In this document: positions 10,773-21,427 of the stretch, one piece after another
How positions within the stretch are numbered: position 1 is the stretch's first letter
Layout of the letters: each line of letters begins with the position of its first letter
Origin: Chara braunii
Taxonomy: Eukaryota > Streptophyta > Charophyceae > Charales > Characeae
DNA length: 39,263 bases
Assembly (NCBI GenBank): GCA_003427395.1
Contig: BFEA01000526.1
Span: 75,752 to 115,014, forward strand
Direction: 5' to 3'
Program-made: the position numbers and the translations under genes
The notes under the pieces: generated by a model
The model's database searches: none
Told to the model about the DNA's origin: nothing
Seen by the model: the letters and a program-made list of their open reading frames with translations, nothing else

Positions 10773-10875
10773 CCCTTTTGGCTAAGATCAAGTGTAGTAT
10801 CTGTCCTGATCAGTTTAATATATGATCCGTGACCCATCGGGTCACACGGTATTAAATTAATTTTTCAGGGCTAAG
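10773..10875 (+). pseudogene. U2 spliceosomal RNA fragment (copy 1)
   Basis: The segment from ccttttggctaagatcaag through gtgtagtatctg (holding the GUAGUA branch-site recognition sequence), the stem-II hairpin GTGACCC-AT-CGGGTCAC and attaaattaattttt (an Sm-site-like run) is diagnostic of U2 snRNA. The first nucleotides of U2 are replaced by gcaagcctgc, and the 3' hairpins are absent. No upstream promoter elements were recognised; a poly(T) run lies 45 bp upstream. It is most likely a 5'- and 3'-truncated pseudogene. Confidence 0.8.
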
Positions 10876-11069
10876 GGGGGGCTGACCAGGGTTTTAACTC
10901 AGGTCTGATTACCAACAGTTCATGGGGGTACCATTCTTTTTTTTTTCTTTTTTCATGGAGGTACCGTTCAACTACATGGGGTCTGTACATTTCCTATTGC
11001 CAAATCGCTCGTATAATTTTCAGTTTCTAATTTATGACCTCTTTTGGTCCTTGGGGGGGAATGGAGCGG

Positions 11070-11136
<67 letters not shown>

Positions 11137-11710
11137 CTATTTTTCTTTTTTTGGAAGTAGGGATGTCTCCAGTCTAATGAAAAAAAAGAAAAGAAAAGGG
11201 CAAGTGCAGTAGGAGCCTCGAGGAAAGTTCTGACCTTTGTTTTTTTTTTTTGTTTTGTTTTAGTGAAATTGGATACTTTTTTTTTTTTTTTTAATAAATA
11301 AAATGGATACATTTCAATACTACTGTTTTTTTTCTTCTTTTTCTTTTTGTTTCTTATGCCGGTAGTAGCCTGGGCGCTATGAGTATTCTGTCCTCCCCCC
11401 TTTTCTTTCTTTTCTTTTCTTTTCTTTTCTTTTCTTTTCTTTTCTTTTTTTCCCTTTCTTTTGTCTGTAAGTTTTTTTTTTTTTTTTTTGCAGAGCATAC
11501 CATCCTACTAACCCTCCCAAATGACGATTGCTGTATCTACTTGTAGGCCTTTTTTCTTTCTTTCTTTCTTTCCCATGTAGTTTCTTTCTACTTGTATGCT
11601 TTTAACAATGCTGATGTTTGGTTTACAAAGCGGTGTCAACTTATGGACTTTCGTGATATCTTCTTCTTCTTCTTTATTTATTTATTTTTGCTTTCTTCTT
11701 CTTCTTCTTC

Positions 11711-11761
<51 letters not shown>

Positions 11762-11910
11762 GGGTTGCCGGCATTCGGGACGGGCCGAACGCCCGAACGT
11801 TCGGCACCCCCTCTCGATGCGTTCGGGCGTTCGGCCGAACGAGGATCCAAAAAAAAAAAGAAAAAGAAAAAAAGAATTCCAAAAAATCTGAAAAACATGT
11901 ATGTTATGCA
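10876..11910. other. microsatellite-rich stretch, no gene
   Basis: It contains (CT)n at 11071-11131, (TTTTC)n at about 11400-11448, several poly(T) runs and (TAA)n at 11711-11761. After the TAA run comes a CpG-rich segment with CGAACGCCCGAACGTTCGG near 11787-11806 and an inverted partner cgttcgggcgttcggccgaacg near 11819-11840. Confidence 0.7.
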
Positions 11911-12542
11911 GGGGCGAGGTNCCACTAGCAACGGGATAGGATAGAAAAGAGTTTGTGTGGCAGTTGAGTGACCCAAATCCTGCCGTGCAGTACTCGTGAT
12001 CCCAGGGTCAGTGTGTTACATGTATTACCCAAAAAAGTAAGGAGATCTTCGTTCCCCTCCTCCTCTCCTTAACACTGGGCATGTCCGTGCAAAGACAGCT
12101 TCCCGCCAGAATCTTTTCGATCCATTGGGGGTGTGGCCAACCCCAAACGAGGTTGGAGTCGGCCTTAGCCCACTGGATAGAAGATTTTCAGCATTTTACT
12201 TGCTGTTGTCCAATTATCTCATTGGGTGGAGCCCTCCTTCAATCACGGAGTATATGGAGGGTGTCAGGATCACGGGTGGCAAAAGTCCAGTTTATTCCAG
12301 AAAATGTGGCGGTTACTTTGTTCACTGTTTTTGCAACCACCACCATCAGATCATTTGTGATCTGATGGCTGGGAAGCACTCTGCCGTGAGTTCCGGTGGG
12401 GGGTCTCTGTTTCATTTTTATTTTTGGCCTTTTTCCTGTTTTCTCAGCCCAGAAATTCGTAATGAAACTGTCTGGCCACTGCCACTCAGTGTCACACTGG
12501 ATCGGCCACACTCCTATCCGACTGCTAATGGGACCTCGCCCC
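11911..12542. mobile_element. GGGGCGAGGTCCC-ended element with unique interior
   Basis: The left end GGGGCGAGGTNCCACTAGCA (one unresolved base at 11921) is matched 630 bp away by the inverted right end tgctaatgggacctcgcccc. These are the termini of the foldback family, but the interior is not palindromic. No protein is recognisable inside. The pairing of the two ends is inferred from orientation and spacing only. Confidence 0.45.
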
Positions 12543-12654
12543 ATAAGAATAAGCTAAACAACATTTGCCTCAACGTTACATCCAAATCCTTTACCAAACT
12601 TGAAATAAAAATAGAATACTAAAAATAAATAATACAAAAAATAAAACGAGAATG

Positions 12655-12955
12655 AAATTATTGAGTGGGCGAGCACGTTTTTGACACCGCCATCTTTGGC
12701 GATTTTTTATTTTATTTTTGGCTGTGAGAAATGCCATGAAAATGTATATATGTGTATATTACATAATAGAGAATCTACAAATAAAGTTTGAAAAAATAAT
12801 AATTTTGTTCATGCCCCGAAATAAAGGAAAAACAAAAAGTGAAAAGAGAGAAAAAACAAATTAGTGAGTGGGGAAGCAAGTTTTGACACCACCATCTTTG
12901 CCGATTTTTCATTTTTTTTTTGGCTGAGCAGAATGGCGTCAAAATTTAGAGGGCG
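12655..12955. repeat. two direct repeats about 207 bp apart
   Basis: gtgggcgagcacgtttttgacaccgccatctttgg near 12664 recurs as gtggggaagcaagttttgacaccaccatctttg near 12870. Both are followed by cgattttt and a T-rich tggctg segment. Upstream AT-rich sequence is also similar. Confidence 0.65.
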
Positions 12956-13039
12956 GTACCTTAGATCCCAAAGAACTCACAAAACAAAATTCCCAAAAAA
13001 ATAACAATATTTAGGTGCCAAAATATTTTTTTGCGGGGT

Positions 13040-13160
13040 CCGTACCCCTTCAGGTTCGGTCCCGTACGGGGACCCGAACGCCCGAACGTTCGGGGGTCAG
13101 CTTAGGGGCCTCCGTACGTTCGGTCTGGTAACTCTAATAATAATAATAATAATAATAACA
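13040..13160. repeat. CpG-rich CGAACG segment next to (TAA)n
   Basis: cccgaacgcccgaacgttcggg near 13070-13092 repeats the motif seen at 11787-11806. Here the (TAA)n run (13134-13158) lies on the other side, so the two segments are in inverted orientation about 1.3 kb apart. Confidence 0.5.
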
Positions 13161-13254
13161 AGAATTTTAGGAAACATACGGGTCACTGCAGGAGCGTCCA
13201 AATTAATCCAACTAGAAACGTTTTTACTTGATTATTTTCCGTTGCCCATAGCTG

Positions 13255-13275
13255 GGCCAAGTACTGCTGGTTTAT
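13255..13275. mobile_element. TTAA-type foldback family, right end only
   Basis: gggccaagtactgctggttta matches the family's right terminal repeat with one internal change and TTAT instead of TTAA. No left end was found nearby. Confidence 0.5.
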
Positions 13276-13339
13276 TAGGGTGGTGGCTTTGAGATATCAA
13301 CATTGAACTGACCTGCCCAAGGCAATTCGCAATTTCTTT

Positions 13340-13429
13340 TCGATTTTCATCTGGTTGCATCTGGATTCAAACTTGGATCTGTGTATTTCAACCATGGTTC
13401 GTGGGTCTACCAACTGCGCCATGGTATCC
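13340..13429 (-). mobile_element. tRNA-like SINE head (possible)
   Basis: Read on the minus strand from 13429, an A-box-like TGGCGCAGTTGGTAGA is followed about 35 bases later by a B-box-like AGTTTGAATCC, the spacing of an RNA polymerase III internal promoter. A canonical anticodon arm is not evident, so it is not a functional tRNA. A related TTTGAATCCAGG segment lies on the minus strand near 330-341. Confidence 0.4.
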
Positions 13430-14040
13430 GTAAAGAGGCTGAATCCACACATGACAGTAATGAGATGAAAGTTTGTTTTTCCCCTTTTTGTTGTTGTCAA
13501 CATTCAATTATAAACTTTTATTCAAATCCAGCAACAAAATCAGTTTCCCCAGCCGAGGCCACGAGACACTACAGAGACTCACAGATTCAGATTACAGCGA
13601 TGTTGACACGTGTGTATAAATTGTTTGTCATCCCCCCCCAAAAAAAAAAAAAAAAAAGTTTGTCAGAGTTGGGTATGGGGTCAAGGACTAATCAAACCAT
13701 CTAGTAGCTGATTCGCCGCCAAGTTTTCCTCAGGATAGCCGCCTCAGGATAGCCGGGGCGAGGTCCTGGTACTGTGGTCACCCGAATACAATGCACGGCC
13801 AGGCTCCCGGAGTGGGCTGAGAGCACTTGTCCGCCCAGACCAAAATAAAGAAAAATAGAAATCTGTTTGCTTTTCTTATTTTAAATTTTGTAAAGATTTG
13901 TCCCTGCCTTTCCCCCCCCTCCCCCCCCCCCTCTCTTCCTCAAAAAAACACGGCAAAGTTTGTTTTTCGATGTGACCCTGAGGCAAAGGTTGTTCAGTTT
14001 AGTTTTCCGCGTAACATAACTGTTTGTTTCATAATTTTTG

Positions 14041-14060
14041 GATTATTATTATTATTATTA

Positions 14061-14111
<51 letters not shown>
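14041..14111. repeat. (TTA)n microsatellite
   Basis: About 23 near-perfect ATT units with one TCA interruption. It is flanked on the right by cttggctgggatgcttgcatgg. Confidence 0.9.
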
Positions 14112-14112
<1 letters not shown>

Positions 14113-14273
14113 TTGGCTGGGATGCTTGCATGGCCGGGCAGCCCGGGCAAAGAAGGCGACCAGGGCGGCCAGGCTGGTAGCCTAGACATAAGGTCATTAT
14201 AGATGTATTTGGGGCAACTCTGAGTCTAGATACGGCAAGATTTACTGTACGTTGTATTCAGGTGAACACAGTA

Positions 14274-14421
14274 TCAAAGAGGATTGGATTACGCTCCTGA
14301 ATCTCGATGTGTTTTATGCACAGATGCAGAAAAGCAGTTCAATCTCGATCTTTTGCACCCTTCCACAAACACGTCCAGGCGTTCAATCCAATCCTCTTTT
14401 CCAGTGGGACTTTGCCCCTGG
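14274..14421. mobile_element. GGGGCGAGGTCCC foldback family member
   Basis: The left arm (aaagaggattggattacgc...gaatctcgatgtgttt...gatgcagaaaag) is inverted at the right (cttttgcacccttccacaaacacgtc...gcgttcaatccaatcctctttt). The right terminus gtgggactttgcccc is kept. The left-most 18 bases of the family end are missing. Confidence 0.7.
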
Positions 14422-14691
14422 AGCTGTTGCAAAGGGTGTTGAGTGAGACAACCAAGGAAAAAAAAAAACCTTTGGGTCGTGAGATTGAAGAGGGCGGTAC
14501 CTTTTCTTGTTGTTTTTTTTTAATTAACGGCGATACTCCGCTGAAGTGTGTGTTGCCAATGTGAAGTCCTCAGTGTACTCTTTTTTTCCTCCCCTCTCGC
14601 CGGATGATCAGTCCAGCTGGACGGACTGCAATTTCAGGGAAAGCCTTTGTCTTCGACCCTGAGGCTAGATCCCCTTCCGTGGATAAAGTGG

Positions 14692-15234
14692 GGTCTAAGA
14701 CCCAGGGGCCCTGCTGGTGCTATATTTATTTGGGCTTCTGACACTTCATAGAGCACAAAATAGCACCAGAGGGCTCTAGCCCTCTACCCATTCAGATGGG
14801 ACCTCACCCCTGAAATTTTAGTGACCCTCCACACTAGAGGATTATTTGAAAAAAGAAAAAGAAAAGAAAAAGAAAAAGAAAAAGAAAAAGAAAAGACTGA
14901 TGCTGCAACTCCCTTCATGCTGGGCTTTAAACCGCGAGTACCTTTCTCATATATCGGCCGTGGGCGCTGCGCGCCAAGCGCGACTGATGGATGTGGTCGG
15001 CGCCGGAGGCCAAATCGGGCCTCCGTGTTAACCGCCGCACTCCCGATCCCAAGCGGGGAAAGGTACTGGTGGTTTAAGATGAGCTCTAGCATCCTCATTC
15101 TCCTCCTCGCCCTTCGATATCTCCTGAATGGGTAGAGAGCCAGACCCCTGAATGGGTAGAGAGCCAGACCCCTCTGGTGCTATTTTTGTGCTATATGAAG
15201 CGCAAACATAGCACCAGCAGGGCCTGGGTCTATG
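14692..15234. mobile_element. 543-bp inverted-repeat element with nested MITE
   Basis: The left arm at about 14692-14795 and right arm at about 15125-15234 are inverted copies about 100 bp long (gacccagg...ccctgctggtgctat...atagcaccagaggg...ctctacccattcag). Each arm also contains its own hairpin between ctggtgctat and atagcaccag. The right arm has a 24-bp tandem duplication of gaatgggtagagagccag plus the next bases. A complete TTAA-type MITE and an (AAAAG)n run lie between the arms. Confidence 0.7.
14927..15077. mobile_element. TTAA-type foldback MITE, copy A6
   Basis: TTAAACCGCGAGTACCTTTC at the left is matched by GAAAGGTACTGGTGGTTTAA at the right, with TTAA at both outer edges. It has a GC-rich interior without coding sense and is nested inside the 543-bp inverted-repeat element. 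Confidence 0.75.
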
Positions 15235-15711
15235 ACACCAATTTATCTGTGCAAGGGGACCTGGCCTCTGGGTTGACACAAAGGTTTTCCCTGAAATATC
15301 AGTCCTTCCAGCTGTCATACCTCCCTCCCTCCAGCTATCATTGGAGTGTACGGTTAATGGAAGGCACAAGATTCGGTGTTTTTTGTCGCATCACCACAAG
15401 CAATGTCGTCGAAAATTTTGCGAACGAACAATGCAGGCTCAAAATACAAACATTAAAAACAAAAAACCGGCAAAAAAAAAGAAGGAAAAAAACTTGAACG
15501 CACTACAAAACCCTATTGGGATTTTTTCGCTACTGGTCCAAATACATCGAAAGATTCAAAACTGAATACAGATATACCCTAAAGCACATACATATACAAC
15601 CAAACAAGCAAAAAAAAAAAAAAAAAGGCAAAAATTCAGGGAAATATCATTCAAATATGGCAGTTTCGGCGAAAAACTTGCCAAAAATAACACCACCTAT
15701 TAACCATTACT
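15235..15711. other. no gene seen
   Basis: The DNA is AT-rich with poly(A) patches (for example 15611-15627). No motif, RNA gene or repeat end was recognised. Confidence 0.55.
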
Positions 15712-15712
15712 G

Positions 15713-15805
<93 letters not shown>

Positions 15806-16400
15806 NNNNNNNNNNNNNNNNNNNNNNNNNNNNNNNNNNNNNNNNNNNNNNNNNNNNNNNNNNNNNNNNNNNNNNNNNNNNNNNNNNNNNNNNNNNNNNN
15901 NNNNNNNNNNNNNNNNNNNNNNNNNNNNNNNNNNNNNNNNNNNNNNNNNNNNNNNNNNNNNNNNNNNNNNNNNNNNNNNNNNNNNNNNNNNNNNNNNNNN
16001 NNNNNNNNNNNNNNNNNNNNNNNNNNNNNNNNNNNNNNNNNNNNNNNNNNNNNNNNNNNNNNNNNNNNNNNNNNNNNNNNNNNNNNNNNNNNNNNNNNNN
16101 NNNNNNNNNNNNNNNNNNNNNNNNNNNNNNNNNNNNNNNNNNNNNNNNNNNNNNNNNNNNNNNNNNNNNNNNNNNNNNNNNNNNNNNNNNNNNNNNNNNN
16201 NNNNNNNNNNNNNNNNNNNNNNNNNNNNNNNNNNNNNNNNNNNNNNNNNNNNNNNNNNNNNNNNNNNNNNNNNNNNNNNNNNNNNNNNNNNNNNNNNNNN
16301 NNNNNNNNNNNNNNNNNNNNNNNNNNNNNNNNNNNNNNNNNNNNNNNNNNNNNNNNNNNNNNNNNNNNNNNNNNNNNNNNNNNNNNNNNNNNNNNNNNNN

Positions 16401-16460
<60 letters not shown>
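15712..16460. repeat. (TG)n-(GA)n, 595-N gap, then (CT)n
   Basis: (TG)n to 15733 passes into (GA)n at 15734-15805. Ns fill 15806-16400, and pure (CT)n covers 16401-16460. The repeats at the two gap edges are reverse complements of each other. Any open frame crossing the gap is meaningless. Confidence 0.95.
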
Positions 16461-16463
<3 letters not shown>

Positions 16464-16900
16464 CTATCCCAAGTCTTGCGCTTCTCTGAATGTCTGCACT
16501 CTCGCTACTAACAACTGACCACTACTGCCCGCACTATCTGCTTCTGGTCTATAATAAGTTGCACGATAATGCAGAAGCGCTTCCATAACCGTTCGAATGC
16601 CCACAAGTGTCGACGTAGGCTGCAATTTGTCCTTTGTACTTGCAGTACTTCCAAAGTTAGACTAAGTCTTGTGATGACAGTCCCTTGAGCCCTGGCCGTG
16701 GCCGACAATGATTTGAACTGTCATAGGACTTTCCTTGGACTGAGCTGCAGCCCACAATGCATACACGATAGTGGACTATACTGCCATATTTTATCAAAAT
16801 TTATACACCTCGGAGTCGAGGCAACGGGGGGAACAACGCCTAGCCGAAGCCCGGCAAACAATGCTCCAACATCTTCCAACAATGCTATCAGCAACCCAAC
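16461..16900. other. no intact gene; possible decayed LINE coding upstream of RT
   Basis: The downstream 50 bases read as LINE reverse-transcriptase coding sequence, so this stretch may hold the decayed preceding part of the same element. No endonuclease motif could be identified. Confidence 0.4.
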
Positions 16901-19205
16901 GTTAGCATCTGGAAGAACCCTTGACTGTAGATAAGATCTTGGAAGCCCCAGGAAAAAACGATCTCAATTGCTGTGTTATGTGATGTATCAATGGGACACT
17001 GGACCCGGTTTCCAGCAGGTGCCGCTCCCCTTCAATAGATGGAGCAGCTTAAAAAAAAAAGAAAAAAGAAAAAAAATATCTTGGAAGCCTTGAGGGGGAT
17101 GGATTATGAAAGAAAAACGGGCCTGGACACATTTCAGAATTGCATTGCGACCTATGTACACTTAGTGCAGAGGGAGGGGACATTTGGAGGATTGATCAGG
17201 CAAGGAGCCACCACGCTCCTCTACAAGAAAGGGGACAAAGCAGATGTTAGGAATTACCGCCCGATTACACTCCTCCCCCTCCCATACAAGATGATTTCCA
17301 AGGCTCTCACTAACCGTTTGCTCTCGCACATGAACCACCTGTTTTTTCAAGACCAGACCGGGCTCATGCCACAAAGAAACATCTAGAATAGCGTCCTACC
17401 AGTGAACGAGACTATCAAGTACGCGAAGCAGCAACATAAGGAAGCCGTGGTCCTCTTCATACACTTCGGGAAGGCCTATGACCATGTGGATTGAGATTTC
17501 CCGGATCGCTGTCTGGAAAAAATGAACTTTGGACATGAATTTAGATCGTGGCTATCTATCATGCATAGGTCTGCAACCACAAATGTTATGGTCAACGGTC
17601 ACTTGTCCCCTCCCTTTGCTCTGCAACACTTAGTGAGGCAAGGGAACCCCGTTGCCCCCCTCCTCTTTGTGTTAGTAATGGAGGCATTGGCAGCGATGAT
17701 CAAAGCTAACCCACGCATAGAGCACATAGACATCCCGGAGTTGCCCCCTCATATGGTGCACGTCCCTGTTCGCCGATGACCTCACAGTCCTCATTCGAGC
17801 CACAACCACTTCCCTTTAAGCCCAAATGGATAGCATCCAAACCTTTGCGGTTGCAACAGATATGAAGGTGAACTGGGGAACAAAGACGGAGGACTGGTGG
17901 CTGTCCTCACAAGACTCCCTACCACTGCAGCAGCCACCGATCAATTGGTGCCCAAGATAAAAAAACGTTCGAATACTCGAAATCCGCCTGACGACCATGG
18001 ACCCTCCCCTGGACCATGGACATGCTCTGATCCCTATAACGCTCCAAAGGCTGCCAAGATGTGATGACCTCCCCACATCGCTGATAGGCAGGGTGTTGGC
18101 AATCAACAACGCCATCCTTGCCACAATCTGGTATAAAACAACCTTTTGGGAAATTCCTAAAAAACAACTCACACATCTTCGAGCAGCACTGTCAGCCTAC
18201 TTGTGGAAAAATGACCATAAGCTCACATGATGTTTAAAAAGGCTGGCGAGTATCCCAGCCAAAGAGAGTAGGTGGGCTGGGCATTTTTTATCCAAGGGAT
18301 GGAACTAAGACCCTTATCTTTAAAGTTATCATCCGTTTGCTACTTGCAAATGATATCCCATGGCTGCCTCTGACATACATACAATTGGCGAACTTGGTCC
18401 GTCCCTCCCACTACAACACCCCGGTTCACCCCCTGGCGTGGTTCACAAATACGGCCTGCTTTGTGCCAGGTCCCCCACGCCACAGAAGGGACGGTACGAC
18501 TAGAAATAGCATGAGATGGGACCTCAAGCAGGATCTGATGTGGACCGCAATGCTGTGCCTTTGGAGGCAGATGGGGCCGTCCAGGAAGTCTCCCCCACTG
18601 AGATGACAAGAGATATGACGGTAGCCGTTGTTCGAGAATCCGGACATCTATGATGAAACCGGATCGCTGCTCACTCTGGAGACCGGCCCACATTGGCTTA
18701 CATAGGTGAGGAATGACCTCTTCGTGGTGGGGGATCTCCGGGACATCCAGAGAGGCATCTGGAAGTCAGCAGAACAACTGCAACTCAACCTGAGACATCA
18801 AGAAAAGCCAGAAAAAACTCGACCTCATCCACCACACGGTCCCGCCCCCCTGGATGACATCCTTGGAGCTCAGGATGGTCCGAATGTACGCAGCCAAGAT
18901 TGGGTTACAAAGAAGAGCTCCAACCCAATCCCTATGACTATATTAAGGGTTGGCCATAACACTAACCGAGGAGTGCAGCTACAGGCCTTGCACCAGATGT
19001 ACGTTCGGCTGCACTGAAAAAGGACCAAAACTGAGATTGCATACTTCCAGTGGGAGGATTTTCCAGGATCAGGGTGGTTGGGTCTGAGGACTTGGGCGAC
19101 TTTGCCTATGACATGGCCATCCCGGTCTGCGCACTCCCGTTTGACCCCGACGAGTGGGAGTGGAAAAACAGCAAACCCACGCTGATCTGGCAATACACGG
19201 CCTGA
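16900..19205 (+). pseudogene. LINE ORF2 (reverse transcriptase), decayed family-1 copy
   Basis: An L1-type reverse transcriptase is visible with many lesions. Bases 16908-16935 followed by 17078 onward read EEPLTVDKILEALRGM, split by a 130-bp retroposon. Then come TLLYKKGDKADVRNYRPI (near 17215), an FGKAYDHVD motif followed by a stop near 17490, RQGNPVAPLLF (near 17635) and, after a frameshift, the catalytic FADD box near 17773. The connection region (NNAILATIWYKTTFW, near 18105) and a later LPFDPDEWEW segment (near 19130) match the minus-strand copy at 22-24 kb. Several stops and frameshifts make it non-functional. Reverse transcriptase would have copied the element's RNA at a nicked target. 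Confidence 0.85.
16948..17077 (+). mobile_element. 130-bp non-autonomous retroposon with 12-bp TSD
   Basis: The element is bounded by perfect 12-bp direct repeats, ATCTTGGAAGCC, at 16936-16947 and 17078-17089. It ends in an A-rich tail (17048-17077) directly before the second repeat. Its last 60 bases before the tail carry the shared LINE tail: hairpin CTGGA-CCCGGTT-TCCAG at 16999-17015 and a GCTCC...GGAGC hairpin at 17024-17045. It interrupts the reverse-transcriptase codons of the surrounding LINE. It is either a short SINE or an extremely 5'-truncated LINE copy. Confidence 0.85.
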
Positions 19206-20820
19206 GTGCGAGGAGGATATAATAAGCTTATAAACTTCATGCTTCCTCGTCGGTGGTGCAAAACCGGTGGAAAAGGGACTCGCCGCTGCAAGAAAGGGAA
19301 GTGCGCCATATTCCTTGGCCCACCTAAACACACATAATGCCAACATCCCACAAGGCCCTGCAATGATAGATAACACATCACTGCCTGCTGACGCCTGAAA
19401 CACAGGATTCGTGAAAACCCAACAAAACCACAAAACCCAACATTTTGTATAGAGTGAAAAAGTAGAAGTCACACTTTTATTTATGATTTAAAAAAGAACA
19501 CATTTTCGACCACTTTCCGAGAGACAAGGCAAAAAATCAAGCAAACAGTCGAGCGATCCTCAAGATTTGGAGAAAAACTCTTTCTTGCAAAGATGCTGTT
19601 ATGAGACTATAATTCATTCTCAATGGACTTGCAGAAAAGCAGAGCTCTAATAAAACAAACTCAAAAGTTGTAAAAAAACAGTTTTTGTGAATTCTGGCAT
19701 ATAAGACTACATGTCGTTTTCAACATTTATAGACTCTATAAAGCAATTTTGAAGTTAACAGTAAAATCTTTGTTAAAAAATATATGTTATGTAAAATAAT
19801 AACACCGACAACTTTTGTCTCGGAGATATCTTCAATTTTTTAGTCAAACGCAAGTTAAAAATAAAAAACCAAAAGAAAAAAAATAAAAATAACATTTGAA
19901 AAAAAAAAGGTTTGCCCACAAATGGGAGAAAATGTTATGGCGAACATATTAAGTACTATTAACAAACAAGATACCGTGTTCGCACGCTCGCCAAACCCTT
20001 GAACATGTTCGTCGTTATACACAACTTATAGAACTATACACATGATTTTTTAAGATAAAAAAAAACATGGATATTTCAATTTATAAATATACGATGCTCC
20101 ACCTAGTAATGTTTTACTGTGAAAATTTTTGATTTTTTCCTCTCCACGTCAAGTGGTTCTCAAAAATATTTTTTAATTCTTTTTTTTGTTTTTTATTACT
20201 TTGCAAAGAATCTTGCTCCTGTAGAAGGCCTAAGAACTGTACTCTCTGAATCCTAAATAAATTTCGTTCAAACCAAAAAAAAAAATTTGTTGGGTTTTCG
20301 CGAATCCTATGTTCAGACTGGGTAACAACACGCACTAAAGTGGAACAAGCAGAAGTTTTGTCCCCTATCTGCTCCCATTGTGGGGATGGTGCACAACGCA
20401 AACAGACAGACCTGAAACACTGACCATTGGTGTGCCCAATGTTGGTGCACGTGGGAAGCAATGTGGCACGAACTCCCTGCATCGCCATTCTAATGGAATG
20501 TAGCCCTCATCTTGCTGGGAAGAAGAAAAAACTTTTCGCCCGCCGGGTTACCCTCCCTGCTAGGCAAACCTCTTTAAACACATGAGGTTTGCACGGTAGT
20601 GTTTTTTTTTTAAACAAACTTGCTTCTCTCCTCGACACTTCGAGTGGTTCTGAAAAGGTACTTCTCTATTCCATTTTTGCGGTTTATTTACTTCACATAA
20701 AATTTTGTTCACGTAGGAGACCTGAAATATGGACTATCAGAATCTTTAAAAACTTTCGTGCATTGGCGGGGAACAAGGAGGGAGGGTGGGGTGGGTGGAA
20801 TGGAAAAGAAGGCAGAAAAA
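19206..20820. other. AT-rich stretch bounded by an inverted repeat; no intact gene
   Basis: acacaggattcgtgaaaacc (19400) is inverted near 20286-20312 as ggttttcgcgaatcctatgt. A third copy lies at 24398-24420. Separately, 20137-20278 and 20625-20755 are diverged direct repeats (ctctcc...gtggttct...gtag.ag.cct...aactttcgt). A minus-strand open frame at 20114-20488 has a few Cys residues but no recognised domain. Confidence 0.45.
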
Positions 20821-21135
20821 TATTCCAGGAAAGTCTCAAGGAATTATCGACTAACCTTTAATGATTGGAGTAATATTGATCCCAGCATTCCAATGAGTCC
20901 ACCTTCAGATTTTCCAGATCCCTTTCCCCCATCAGGTCTGCCATTGGTTCCAAGTTCATGGTATGCGCTAGCAGGAAAATATTCCAGGAAAGTCTCAAGG
21001 AATTATCGACTAACCTTTAATGATTGGAGTAATATTGATCCTAGCATTCCAATGAGTCCACCTTCAGATTTTCCAGATCCCTTTCCCCTATCAGGTCTGC
21101 CATTGGTTCCAAGTTCATGGTATGCGCTAGATGTC
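20821..21135 (+). pseudogene. LINE ORF2 C-terminal tail with in-frame 159-bp duplication
   Basis: Two tandem 159-bp units each encode 53 residues that include RNYRLTFNDW and DFPDPFP. A diverged antisense match lies at 21990-22110 (RNNQLHFKDW, DFVDPFPP), directly downstream of the C-terminal region of the minus-strand LINE. This suggests both are the ORF2 C-terminus. The second unit ends in a stop at 21139-21141. The assignment rests on this internal similarity; the rest of the plus-strand ORF2 is missing. Confidence 0.5.
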
Positions 21136-21141
21136 GTTTGA

Positions 21142-21427
21142 AATCCTGCATTGTTCCTTCATCCTCTCTGATCATGATCTGTGTCAGCTTCTTGATATAG
21201 TAGGATGAAATGTTAGATTATTTGCATATCAGGTGCCTGAACAGGGCAGCGAGACAAACGATCCCTACCTGCTTGGTGAGTATGAATTTTCATACTATAG
21301 TAAGAATACAGTTCAGAAAGAAGTTGAGCCCGATTCCCAGCAGGGAGAGGTTATAAAGATTGGAAGTGCTAGGTGGACACGCATATCTGGCGCCCGTTCA
21401 GGGTGAAGAGGCGCAGAAGCCAAATCC
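21142..21427. other. no gene assigned
   Basis: A short open stretch at about 21231-21405 (cag gtg cct gaa ... tga) sits behind an AG acceptor-like sequence and contains GTGAGTATG, a good splice-donor match. It may be the 3' UTR of the plus-strand LINE fragment or an exon remnant; no homologue was recognised. Confidence 0.3.

Noticed and set aside
15516-16511. Open frames of 250-330 codons crossing the N gap
   Set aside because: They consist of GA/CT dipeptide repeats and unknown residues; Ns cannot produce stops.
20114-20488. Minus-strand open frame with Cys/His residues, possible zinc knuckle
   Set aside because: Spacing does not fit CCHC, and part of the frame is the dispersed ggttttcgcgaatcc repeat.
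21360-21405. tggcgcccgttcagg, like an LTR retrotransposon primer-binding site
   Set aside because: No LTR end, polypurine tract or gag-pol sequence is present near it.
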